A stretch of DNA of 64,000 bases from Parasponia andersonii (taxonomy: Eukaryota > Streptophyta > Magnoliopsida > Rosales > Cannabaceae). The notes beneath the pieces are model-generated. The model worked only from the letters and a program-made list of their open reading frames with translations. It was not told where the DNA came from and ran no database searches. This document shows, piece by piece, positions 27,801-38,725 of the stretch; the stretch's first letter is position 1, and each line of letters begins with the position of its first letter. The stretch lies in contig JXTB01000510.1 of assembly GCA_002914805.1 (NCBI GenBank), forward strand, positions 119,216 to 183,215. The letters are read 5' to 3'. Both the position numbers and the translations under genes were made by a program.

Positions 27801-28992
27801 CAATCAATAATTAGGTAGTTGCATAATTGTCCGTCCTAATTCTAGTATCGTATATTAAGTCATTGTCAACTAATAGCAAATTAGAAAAAAGGGGGGCTAA
27901 AATTAAAAGTAACCAAGATTTTTTCTATGCTAATTTTAATTACATCAAATAGTACAAGGGGAAGGAAAAAAAGAAAAGAAAAGACAAAAAAATCAGAATC
28001 AGAATCAGAATCCTAATTCGTAATTTACGTAGGCAGATTGATTAATAAGGAAATTAAATTTTATCTCCCGGTAGAGATAAATTAGAGTCAGCATGCATGT
28101 CCCATGCCTTGCTTGTCAATTTGGAAAGATTATTCCAGAAGTGGCCCATCAAGTTGAAACACACACACTACACATATATGTGCATGCACGTAAAGCAAAT
28201 ATTTCATACAAAACATTATTCTAAAAAGTGGATTATTGTAGTCTATTTAATTTACTCTTCGATTCTGATTACTCTCTATATAAGCAAGTCAGGCCAAATA
28301 AAGAAAGCCAAAGATTTGTTATAAAAACGACATGTTTCACCAATTGAGTTTCAAGATAACCTTCACGCTTTTGATAGAATTTGGAGCTATATATATATAT
28401 ATCTTGAAGTGGATTTTTTTTTAATTGGTCTTGTTATATTTTTATTGTAGGTAACAGTCATGAAGTGGAGGTTTATTTATTGCATTTTATGAGAAAATGA
28501 AGTTTCTTGCTATTTCAATTAAGATAGATTTCATTTTTTTAAAAAAAAAAAAATAGACCCCTCCAGTATGTTGGAAGAATAAAAATTGCTTATATAGTCA
28601 TGTCATGTGCTACATGACGTAGATCATGTTATTTTTTAAATGGAAAATACCCATTTTAGGAAACAAAATCATACGAGTGGACCAAAAAAAAATTAAACTC
28701 AGTAAGGCATAATATAATGGTCTTGAGTGGAGGATAAAGGCATGATGCCCCTTATTAAAGTAGATGAGATGAACATACGATATAAAGACTAAAATTTCAC
28801 TACGAAGATCTTAGAACAATTGTAATGTATAAGAGGATCAACTCTGCATTAGTTCTACCATAGTTTAATTAGTAATGCAAGTACATTAAGTTTCTCATAC
28901 ATAAAGGAAAGCTAAAGAAAAAAAAATTGGGGGGGGGGGGGGGGGAGGGAAAAAAAAAAAAGAAAAAAAAAAAATTTATGAAAAAAAACGGG

Positions 28993-29024
<32 letters not shown>

Positions 29025-31260
29025 GAAAAAAAAGAAAAAAGAAGGGAAGGGGGGGGGGGGGGGGGGGGGAAGGGAATAAAAGAAGGAATCAAAACACAAT
29101 TATTAGTAACAACAGGGGAAAAAGAAAAAAGAAAAAAAATAGGAGCTTTAAAGCATGATTTACATTCATGAAAATGCAGGGATGCCATACTTTACAACGT
29201 TTAAGCTTGAGAACAATTTCATTTTATGAAAGCTAAAGTATGAATTTTATCCAAAAATGTGTAGCCAGGAAAGCATGAACTCTTTTAATCTTTCTCAACT
29301 ATCCATTCTCCCTTCCTAAAAAGTTAAAAAAGAAAACAATTTCCCCTTTTCCTTTTACTAATTATCACTGAGCAATGACACAATGCAATCAAAATTATTA
29401 ACATTTTTAGCAATCCCACTGTCTTTTTTCTATTATTTTTCTTTTATTGTTTAACTTTTCAGAAAAGGAATTACAATAGAAAAGACTAGCAATTGAGATA
29501 TTTGCAAGGGCTGTCTAATCCCAAAAGCCTCCTTTTAAAAAAGCAATCCTTTATTTTTCCCAAGAACTATACCTCTCATTCTTCTTGCCGGACAGGATTT
29601 TAACCTATGCTGCTATGCAATTAGCTATAGCGTTACGTGTCCACGTACTATATGACTATATGTTTAGTTATCTTCTTGAGAGCTCAGTTGTATTCCTCCT
29701 CTCTTCCGAATTGGTACATTTTTTTTTCCTTTCTAATTTAATTTCCCTCGTTCGTCTCAAAAAAAAAAAAAAAAAGCTATAAATATATGATCTGTTGGAA
29801 AATCAAACTACTGTCTCATTATTAATGCCTACTTTGGAGAGAGAATGAGTAAGGGTGTTTAATAATAAAGAAAAATAGAGAGAAAGCAATCTGACTGCCC
29901 CACTCTCCTTGGAACAAAAACTTATTATTCATAAAAGAAAACAACCACGGTTTGTCCTTAGCCTCCAAAACACCAAAAACATTCTGTCCCAGTGACAATC
30001 TGCCTTTATCTGATTGATGAAAAGAAGAATATATTTCTTTTACCCCATGTTGCCATTGTTTTCTAATCAACTTCCTTAGCCAAATAACCCAAAAAAATAA
30101 ATAAATAAAATAAAAGGTACAACCTCACGAGCTTTTATGGCACATGGATCTAAAAACACTTTACCCATTTAATGCTCCACAATAAAGTAAAGTAGAGAAA
30201 AGTAAAGTAAAGAGGGTGTGCTTCGGGATCTGGTAAGACAGTACGGCCATGGCATAACATTATGTTTTGGTTTAAGCTATACTGAAATTAAGATAGCTCG
30301 TGCAGTAACATGAATTTTGCCTCTGAAACCTTTGATGGAGCAAAAAGTTGGGAGACCACACCAAAACAAAGGGGGTTCTCTAGCTTGTGAATTTCATTTT
30401 TAAGGGATTTTTATCTTTTTAAGGGGGAAATCTAAAAGAATTGGCACGATTTACTGGAATATGTAAAAATGTTGGATTGCTAAAATATTACGTCCCCTAC
30501 CAGTCTACCCTTTATCGAAATCTCAAAAAAAAAAAAAAAAGAAAAGAACACTGTGCATGGATTCCATTTTGCTCTGCTCCACTGACCCATACCACAGAGA
30601 ACGATGGTGGGTTCAGTTGGTTGGGACCTCATCCACTCGTTTCGGGGAACACATACTTTGATGTTTAGATCTACGTTCTTTTATACTACATATATTATTT
30701 TTTAAGTCATTTACAATATACAGTATTCAACTTTCTGAAGTCATTTTTTGAGTATGAGCTTTGAATTCTCGCTAATATATACTAGTACCGAGTGTTAAAA
30801 AATCTAAACCGTCACATGAAAATAAAATATTAATAAGTAATGCGAGGGAGTCGAAATATGCGGACACTAATCACCAACACTTTTGTATAGTTATTACTAT
30901 ATTCTAAACAAGAGTTGCTAATATTCGAGAAAACCTTTCAGAGCTACTGAAAGTGTTGATTGGGGTAAGTAATAGAATTATAGACGCGTGAGCATCAACC
31001 TTGCAATGATTCATTACTCTTAATAACAAAAAAAGACGGATGCACAATTACGAAAGTTTAACCCAGTAGAGAGTATAAATGCTCTGCAATCAAAGACCGA
31101 AAAATTGCAAATGAAGAGCTTTTTTGAGGCCCACCATTAGAAATTCAAAACTCCCAAGGACTTGCTAAAAGGCATTGCAAAAATGGCTTGCAAAAATTTT
31201 TGGAGAGTAATCTGAGTTGACTAGATTTGTCAAAGGACTATTTTCTATTAGCTAACAAAG
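24816..31260. other. Long intergenic stretch between WRKY and SRP9, no gene recognised
   Basis: Read on both strands without finding a gene, tRNA or recognisable transposase. It contains a CCACGTGT G-box near 26418 with a TATATA motif about 40 bp to its left, a low-complexity polyA/polyG block at 28918-29070, and several A-runs. Left part: WRKY promoter. Right end: SRP9 3' UTR. Confidence 0.5.
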
Positions 31261-33929
31261 TTATTGTTTTCTTCCCCTTCTTTTCTTGGTCGGCTGTGCA
31301 TCTGTCTGCTCTTTCCCAGTAACTTCTGATGTATCCACTGTACAAGAAGAAAAGAACAAGGATGAACAATCTGTTTAGAACTGAATCAACTGTGAATAGC
31401 TACTTCGGGTACAAGTATAGTTCCAACACACAATTCATTCACTAAATGGCAATATTAAACAGCTCATTTCCAAAAAAGACACAGTTCATTTGGCAAAAAT
31501 GTAGCATTAGTATTTGGATTTTCAGGAAGCCATGCTGCCTTGTGTCCTACTGATGTCAAACAAAATCTAATAATACAAAGTGGTACAAATCTGACATGGT
31601 TAGAGGCACTACAGAGTAAAGAAACAACTAAAATAAAACAAAAGATGCTACCTTCAGGACCTCGAGCCATCAAAGTGAAAAACACGTTGTTAAGCTTTTC
31701 CATCTTCTTAGCATCCTGCGCTTGGTCCGTCTTAAACTTCAGACACTGAAAAAGTACAAGGATGATCCAATGAGTAAAGACAAGCTAATATTCCTCACAT
31801 CGCAAGCTATCCAATTATGCGCACGGTAATAATTTCTTTCCAACAAAGTGAAAATAGAAATCATAAGAAAATTGTTCAAAGCATCTATACAATTAAAAAG
31901 AAAGAAGGAAAAAGAAAAAGTTTGAATCAAGGTTTCGGTATCCAGAGGAAAAATACATTTGACAAACTTAGTCTCTATATCCAAAGGAAAAATACATTTC
32001 ATAAACTTAACTTTGAGTTCTCAATATGCCCTAAGATTTAGAGGTGTTTCACTGTTATCAAGTGCATGAAACACAAGCAGTATAACAAATAACGTAGAGC
32101 TTCAATTCCTGTTACCATTTACCCTCATTTTAACATAATCCACCATAAGGAAATGAAGGATAATAAGAGAACTGGCACATGTTACAGTACAACGTAGCAG
32201 TGGAAGAATTATCAAATGTCATGCAATGAATCCAAACACAAAGATCCAAGACAATTATACATAAAAGAGAAACAGAAAACAAAACCGTGCAAAGACACAC
32301 AGATATCAGATTAATGTTAGTACAGAGGCAAGAAAGGTGTACTCAAAACTTGATCAGCTTCCAAGAGAGCCTAATTTACCGATACAATACTAATACATAT
32401 TCCATGCCAATTGATGAGAAATACATGAAGATATCCACGTTAGACAGTTAGTACTACTGAAAACACAAAGTATACTAGAGGAGGTTAGAACATATCCAAA
32501 TATCTGGAAAGTGGTGTACTAGCATTGAGTGTGCCACTTGAAACCAGATACAGAACTCATTAAATTTAGATAACTAAACAAAAAATTGTGACAAGATATG
32601 TATTCTTCCAATTAATATTCATAAAAAAAAAATGCTAATAAAACAGTAAAGAAACTTCCTACTGCTGAGGTGCACCTCAATCCTCGGAAGCCCAAATTCA
32701 TCAGCTTCCACAGATCTTCGCAAGAAGCGTGGTAATGATATAAAGTAATCTATAAATGTAATACACCCGACATAATTTATTGTTGTACCATCAACGTTAA
32801 CTGTTAAGTGGTGAAAGAGTCGGAATTTAAAAAGGTTTTAGTGTGAATCAAGAATGCATTTGTTTAACTAAAATCCGTTTGTGGAACATTTCTTTAACTC
32901 ATTTAGCATCTAAATCAAGATATGAGTAGGTTAAACTGGGAATTTTCACCATCCTGTAGGGTTAAGCTTTGCCAATAAAGACCTATTAGCAAACAAATAC
33001 ACGTCATAGGAAACAAGTAGAATACAAAGATAATGGCTGTGGTAAAAGATTTTGGATAATCCATGCATGATCACACTAGGCTTACGACAATATTATACCC
33101 CCGACAGCAGTCAGCTACATAAAAAATTGGCAAACACCCATGAGGAGTAGGTTGATTGGCCAAAGCCCATGGTTTGCTTCCATGGGGTTTGGGGTTCGAT
33201 ATCTCCTAGAATCAACCTAGTACTTACCTAGCAATTGTGCTAGGATAATAAAGCAAGAGTTTCTTGCATCCATACAAGAGAATGTAAGGTTCAGCGAGAG
33301 GACCCAGTATCAAAATAAGAATATATCAATTGACAAACAACTAAAATGCAAAAAGAGCACTGAAAAATTAGCATCTCCAGCTCCAACCCTAAGAAAAATC
33401 CTTTTAAAAGTAATATCTGCTTTCTTAATCATCTATAAAGATTAGAATAGAAATATTAATATTTGGATTAAAACCCAGTTGCTACAATTCACTAATTCCA
33501 ATACAAACAATGATAAATTCAAATGTGTTTCATCAATAAATTAAACAAATGATCAAAGACTAAACCGAAAGAAACAAATACATAAGAATAACTATTATTA
33601 GTACCTCGCGATTATCGGTGACCTTGAGAACCAACTTTCCATCGCAATGTCTGTATTTCATCACATATCGAGTCTACATCCACAAATATTCCAAATAATA
33701 AATACTAGAAAAATAAATAAATTAATAAATAACAAGAATTGGGTATTACATTCTGATAACAGGGGAAGGGATGAATTTCTGGGTAACCAAAAATATAAAA
33801 AATAAAATAAAAATTAGGGCTAGGGCTAAAGAAGGGGTAGAAGAAGATTGTACGGACGGATTCGGGATCGGCACGGAAGAGTTGTACGGATCGGTCAACG
33901 AACTCGTCCCAGGAAGTTATGTAAACCAT
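31261..33929 (-). CDS. SRP9: Signal recognition particle 9 kDa subunit
   Basis: Cytosolic protein that pairs with SRP14 to bind the Alu domain of SRP RNA and slow translation while ribosomes are brought to the ER. Exons (minus): 33858-33929, 33605-33673, 31652-31745, 31261-31337; 312 nt, 103 residues, the usual plant length. Seen: MVYITSWDEFVDRSVQLF at the N-terminus, TRYVMKYRHCDGKLVLKVTDN from exon 2, then CLKFKTDQAQDAKKMEKLNN and FFTLMARGPE from exon 3, and a basic tail ending KKRRGRKQ. All splice sites are GT..AG; intron 2 is large (1859 bp) and holds a possible SINE fragment. A hAT transposon lies about 190 bp upstream of the ATG, so the native promoter has been moved about 3.3 kb away. 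In-frame ATGs further upstream exist but family alignment favours this start. Confidence 0.95.
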
Positions 33930-34854
33930 TTCGTCTCGTCTGGAATAAGAATGGGAAGGATTAAATGCCAATTCGATAATCCGCTGCACAGTCCCTCCCC
34001 CGCGTGGAGAAGAAGATCCCTACACACTCGCTTGATTTTGGGGTTTAAGTATATGGGCTTTTCGATGCGCGATGTTTCTATCGTATTGTATTGTATTTTA
34101 CTACTACATTATGGGGGAAGACTAATGCTGTCAAAATGGGCGGGCCGGCCCGTTCATGACGGGCTATTTTTAAGTGACGGGTCGAGCTGGATTGGCCCGT
34201 ATGAATGATGAGAAAATTTGGCATGGCCGTATGAATTATGAATTAAGAGGAGATTTAACCTGGCTTTATAGCCCAGGCGAGCCCACTTCGCCGGGCTGGG
34301 TCTAGTCAGGCCCGGCCGGCCCGCATTTTAATTTTTTTTAAAAAATATTTTAGATGTATTTTTTTTATGAATTTTAATAATTAAAAAAATTATATATATG
34401 AATATGTGATAAAAATTTTATCACAAATTATTTTACAAGTTTTATGATAAAAATTAAAAAATAATACATAATTTAAGTAATAAGTTGATAAAAAAAAGTA
34501 AATTAAATTTAAAAAATAACAAATTCAAATTTATTGATAAAATTTTGTTTACCTAATTACCTCATGTTGGCCTTTTTTATTTGAAAAGTTTTAATATAAA
34601 CTTTTTAATGAATTTGAACAATTAAAAAAAATAAATTATATATAAATGATAAACTTTTATCACAAATAATTTTACAATTTTTATGATAAAAATTAAAAAA
34701 TAACACATAACTTAAGTTGATGAAAAAAAAAGTTAATTATATTTGAAAAATAACAAATTCATCATTAATTCATTATTCATAATTGATCATTGTTGTTCAT
34801 GTACAAATTATTGAAGTTTTCGGCCAATTCTTCATTGTGAATAGTATGTTGATT

Positions 34855-36233
34855 TCATTTCTCCGCTTGTTCCCAATTTTTAACACATGTTAGTACTTCA
34901 ATCATTTCAGGAGTTGACGAAGTTCTTCAATTATCTAATATCTTCCCAATGGTGCTAAAAGCAAACTCCGAAGAAACCGTGGACACCAGAATAATTAAGA
35001 TATCACGTGCTAATTATGAAAGCACGGAAAATTTTCCTTGATACTTTTGCCACCATTCCAAAATTTTGAAGTTTTCATCTTCACAGTCGATGTCAGAATC
35101 TAGCTTAAGATATTGGTTAAGCTCCGAGGATTGCGGCAGATTCGTTGTTGTTGGTAATATACCATATTGTTGACTTGAACTTGATGATGATGATGATGAG
35201 CCACGCCCATGCCCATGAATATAGGACCAGATAGACTTCTTCTTTGATCGGTCTTCGGTTTGTTGTGGGATTTCTTATTGACTCATATTCATACTGCTAA
35301 ACTTACCCTCAAATATACTAAATAGTTCAGAAAACTTATCACGAGCATTAGTATATTGGATTGTAAATTCTAAGTCTAAAGCATCGCCAATGTGACCAAT
35401 AATAGCAGAAAGACCATTTAATTTAGCTCTAGAATCTAAAATAAAAGCAAAAGAAAATAATAAAGGAATTTCAGACCAATATTTCAAATAAATTTCTTAC
35501 ATTTTAATTATCATAGGTCTAAATATAGGGTCATATTTTTTTTTAGAAAACATTAACACAATAAAAAACATGTGATGTAAAACAATTAGAAAAGTAGGAT
35601 ATGCATCATAAAAAACTTCTAAAAATTGTACAAATTTTTCACAAATAAACCAATCATCGTCTTTTAAATTTAGTGAACCCGTTATTGAATTGTAAAACAC
35701 AGTAATAGCATTTTTATATGCTATTATATTTTTTAACATCAAATAGGTGGAATTCCACCTTACAGGCATATCAAGTTGAAATTTTCTTGGAGGTAACCCT
35801 TCAGCTTTACAATATTTTTTAAATTCAGCAATACGAGGATTAGAAGCATGAATGTAAGCAATAGCATTTTGAACATTTTCAATATAAATAGATAGTATTT
35901 CTGTACCTGATTTGACGATGTGATTGATTATATGGCATGCACAACGTTGATGTAATAAAACTCCTCCCGCGTATGAGCGTACCGAGTTTTGAAGTAATTT
36001 TATGATCTTTGTATTGGATGTAGCATTATCAAAAATAATAGAAATAATGCGGATTACTATGCCATATTCTTCTATAACATTTAAGATTCTTTCACAGATA
36101 ATTTCAGCAGTATGCCTCTGATCAACGACTTTAAAACCAATTATTATTTTTTGCAATATCCATTTTTCATCACAATAATAGGCAACTACACTTATATAAT
36201 CTTGTTTAGAATTAGCACCCCAAATATCAGATG
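34855..36233 (-). pseudogene. hAT transposase (zinc-finger BED / RICESLEEPER type), N-terminus in gap
   Basis: The reading frame enters from the N gap with SDIWGAN and YYCDEKWILQK, the start of the hAT catalytic fold, followed by HTAEII, FDNATSN, HQRCACHIINHIVKSG (about 35920-35975) and MPVRWNSTYLML (about 35727-35765). The C-terminal dimerisation domain is readable at about 34855-35100: FKILEWWQKY, then VSSEFAFSTIGKILDN and CVKNWEQ before the final TGA at 34855-34857. In-frame stops near 35497, 35275, 35010 and 34930 break the protein, so it is dead unless these are sequence errors. Relatives encode DNA-cutting transposases or domesticated regulators; the inverted repeats and target duplication here argue for a plain transposon. 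Confidence 0.9.
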
Positions 36234-36935
36234 NNNNNNNNNNNNNNNNNNNNNNNNNNNNNNNNNNNNNNNNNNNNNNNNNNNNNNNNNNNNNNNNNNN
36301 NNNNNNNNNNNNNNNNNNNNNNNNNNNNNNNNNNNNNNNNNNNNNNNNNNNNNNNNNNNNNNNNNNNNNNNNNNNNNNNNNNNNNNNNNNNNNNNNNNNN
36401 NNNNNNNNNNNNNNNNNNNNNNNNNNNNNNNNNNNNNNNNNNNNNNNNNNNNNNNNNNNNNNNNNNNNNNNNNNNNNNNNNNNNNNNNNNNNNNNNNNNN
36501 NNNNNNNNNNNNNNNNNNNNNNNNNNNNNNNNNNNNNNNNNNNNNNNNNNNNNNNNNNNNNNNNNNNNNNNNNNNNNNNNNNNNNNNNNNNNNNNNNNNN
36601 NNNNNNNNNNNNNNNNNNNNNNNNNNNNNNNNNNNNNNNNNNNNNNNNNNNNNNNNNNNNNNNNNNNNNNNNNNNNNNNNNNNNNNNNNNNNNNNNNNNN
36701 NNNNNNNNNNNNNNNNNNNNNNNNNNNNNNNNNNNNNNNNNNNNNNNNNNNNNNNNNNNNNNNNNNNNNNNNNNNNNNNNNNNNNNNNNNNNNNNNNNNN
36801 NNNNNNNNNNNNNNNNNNNNNNNNNNNNNNNNNNNNNNNNNNNNNNNNNNNNNNNNNNNNNNNNNNNNNNNNNNNNNNNNNNNNNNNNNNNNNNNNNNNN
36901 NNNNNNNNNNNNNNNNNNNNNNNNNNNNNNNNNNN
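36234..36935. other. Assembly gap (702 N) inside the hAT element
   Basis: Run of N that removes the transposase N-terminus (BED zinc finger expected). No duplication is seen at its edges, unlike the first gap. Confidence 0.99.
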
Positions 36936-37001
36936 GTAAAATGAAAGAATAAAGATAGAAGAGAGTTGTTTGTGTGAAGAATAGGTGAGGATAAAAAGAG
37001 G

Positions 37002-37009
37002 TATTTATA
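37002..37009 (-). promoter_or_regulatory. TATA box of the hAT transposase gene
   Basis: TATAAATA on the minus strand (inside CTATAAATACC), followed by a CT-rich, A-poor leader (36936-36990) of the kind found in plant 5' UTRs, then the gap. Position fits transcription into the transposase frame. Confidence 0.6.
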
Positions 37010-37764
37010 GTATTAGTTTAAAATTTAAAGATTTTTTTTTTCAAATTTTTTAATTATAAAAAAAAAACCCCATTGGGCCCAATGGCTATATGCCCAAGCC
37101 CCAAAATGGCCCATAGGCCATTAATGAATCGGGCCCTATAGGCCCAAATTTTTTTTAAAAAAATTGAGTTTAATTTAAAAAAAAAAGGTAGGCGAACCGG
37201 ACCGGCCCAATTCAGGCTGACAACCGGGCTGGGCTGGGTCGGTCTGCGGACTCAGAATGTTAAGTCCAGCCCGATCATGGAAATAAGGCTGGACTGAGTC
37301 CGCGGCTATCTCTACTGGGTCGGCCCGGACCGAGAGCTACCTAACTGGGCCGCGGGCCAACCCATTGGACCCGGCCCATTTTGACAGGCCTGGGGAAGAC
37401 TCGAGAGTCAATTTCTTATTCCCTTTTGTACTTTTTTTCCCCCCTTTTTCTTATTTATTTATTTTTTTTTAAGAAAAGAAAAGAAAATTGCTAGGGGCAG
37501 TGTCAAGTCCTAAAACGACATGTTATTTTGAAAGCTTCAAGTCGTTGGGTAAGAACGACACTTTGTATGTTGTCCTCTTGTATTTAACCTACTTATCGTT
37601 CATTGTCTAAGTCTCGTTAATTGTGTTTATAAGTTTCTTCCTTTAATCAATGAAATCGGTTGTTGTTTACTTAAGAGTTAAATGCTCAGTACTATTTTCA
37701 TACTTGAATAATAACCAAAATTTGACTTAGTGCCTAAATATTATTTTGATATCAGTTTGAAACC

Positions 37765-38370
37765 CTAAGGGCAGGTTTGTTTAGGGAGAATAGAAAAGAA
37801 ATAAATGGAATGGATTCCAAAATGGCCTAATTCTAATATTTATTTGGAATGTTGGAATGAAAATAAGCTTTTTAATAAAAAATAATTTGATGGAATTACA
37901 TTCCACCCAACTTTGAGCGGAGACCCATTCTATTCCATTGACTTTTTTCTCTCTTGCCCAATTAATGAAAAATAGAAAATTATTAAGAGTATATATTTTA
38001 TAAATAAAATAATAATTTTTTATTTTTATTTATGAAATGTTTTTTGTTGTCAAATGTGTTTTTTTTATTAAAGATATGAAATAATCATTATAAAATAATG
38101 CTAAATTTAAAATAATTTAATAAATAAAATAATCTAATACTAAATATAATTTAAAATACTTAAAATATTCATTTTAAACTTAAGGGTATTTTTGTTATTA
38201 TATAACTAATTTCATTTATTTTCACAACTAACCAAATATAAAAATATCCATTCAGTTACTGATCTTACCATTTCAATAAATAATATAATTATATTACCAT
38301 TCATTTTTTGTTCCATTCTAATTACCATTAGTACTGTTATTACTACTATTACAATCAAATAGGCCCTTAG
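37765..38370. mobile_element. MITE-like element with inverted ends (about 606 bp)
   Basis: CTAAGGGC at 37765-37772 is the exact inverse of GCCCTTAG at 38363-38370, and the similarity continues imperfectly inward (GTTTGTTTAGG against ATTTGATTGTA). The sequence just inside resembles the GGGC..GTTTG start of Tourist-type MITEs. No target duplication was confirmed, as TAA and TTA can be read as part of the inverted ends. Confidence 0.45.
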
Positions 38371-38539
38371 AGTATGCTGAGATACTCTTTCAAATTTTTT
38401 GTTTATAAAAATTGAAAACAAAAAAAAATTATTTATGTTTTTCATTTTAAAAATAAAAACTTACTTGCTAACACATCAAATAATTTTTAGTTTTTTAAAA
38501 CAAAAAACAGAAAATATTTGGTATCTATTAAAATTAATT

Positions 38540-38725
38540 AGAAAAATACCATTTTGAAAAGTGTATTTAAAAAATATCACTTTTAAAATTTTAGTTTAAA
38601 ATTACCATCTACAAAAATACTAGTTTTAAACTGTTATTGAAAAAACTATCACTTTTTAAAGTTTATTTACGAAAAATCCACTTTAAAAAATTTATTTAGA
38701 AAAATACCATTTTCTGGTTTTAGTT
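38540..38725. repeat. Degenerate tandem repeat of about 30 bp
   Basis: Successive lines of the form AAAAATAYCATTTT..AAAGTTTATTTA recur at about 38542, 38572, 38640, 38670 and 38699. AT-rich and non-coding. Confidence 0.5.

Larger units (their letters stand above)
34123..37392 (-). mobile_element. hAT superfamily DNA transposon (SLEEPER-like), 3270 bp including 702 N
   Basis: Termini: TAATGCTGTCAAAATGGGC on the left and CAGGCCTGTCAAAATGGGCC read inward from the right. Subterminal regions on both sides are rich in GGCCCG/CGGGCC words, the usual sort of transposase-binding sites. An exact 8-bp duplication flanks it. The transposase gene runs leftward from a TATA box at 37002-37009 through the N gap to 34855. 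About 235 codons would fit in the gap, which matches what is missing from the transposase N-terminus. The coding part has stops, so this copy is not autonomous. It sits in the 5' region of SRP9. Confidence 0.9.
34115..37400. repeat. 8-bp target-site duplication of the hAT insertion (GGGAAGAC)
   Basis: GGGAAGAC occurs at 34115-34122 and again at 37393-37400, directly outside the two inverted termini. An exact 8-bp duplication is the hAT signature; the span given covers both copies and the element between them. Confidence 0.88.

Noticed and set aside
28869-29188. Pro/Phe-rich frames on the minus strand
   Set aside because: Translation of poly-G and poly-A runs; no gene.
35497-36156. A domesticated hAT host gene (DAYSLEEPER-like)
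   Set aside because: Inverted termini, exact target duplication and several stops show an ordinary dead transposon.
36112-36944. Reading frames across the second N gap on the plus strand
   Set aside because: Made of N; the real coding strand here is minus (hAT transposase).
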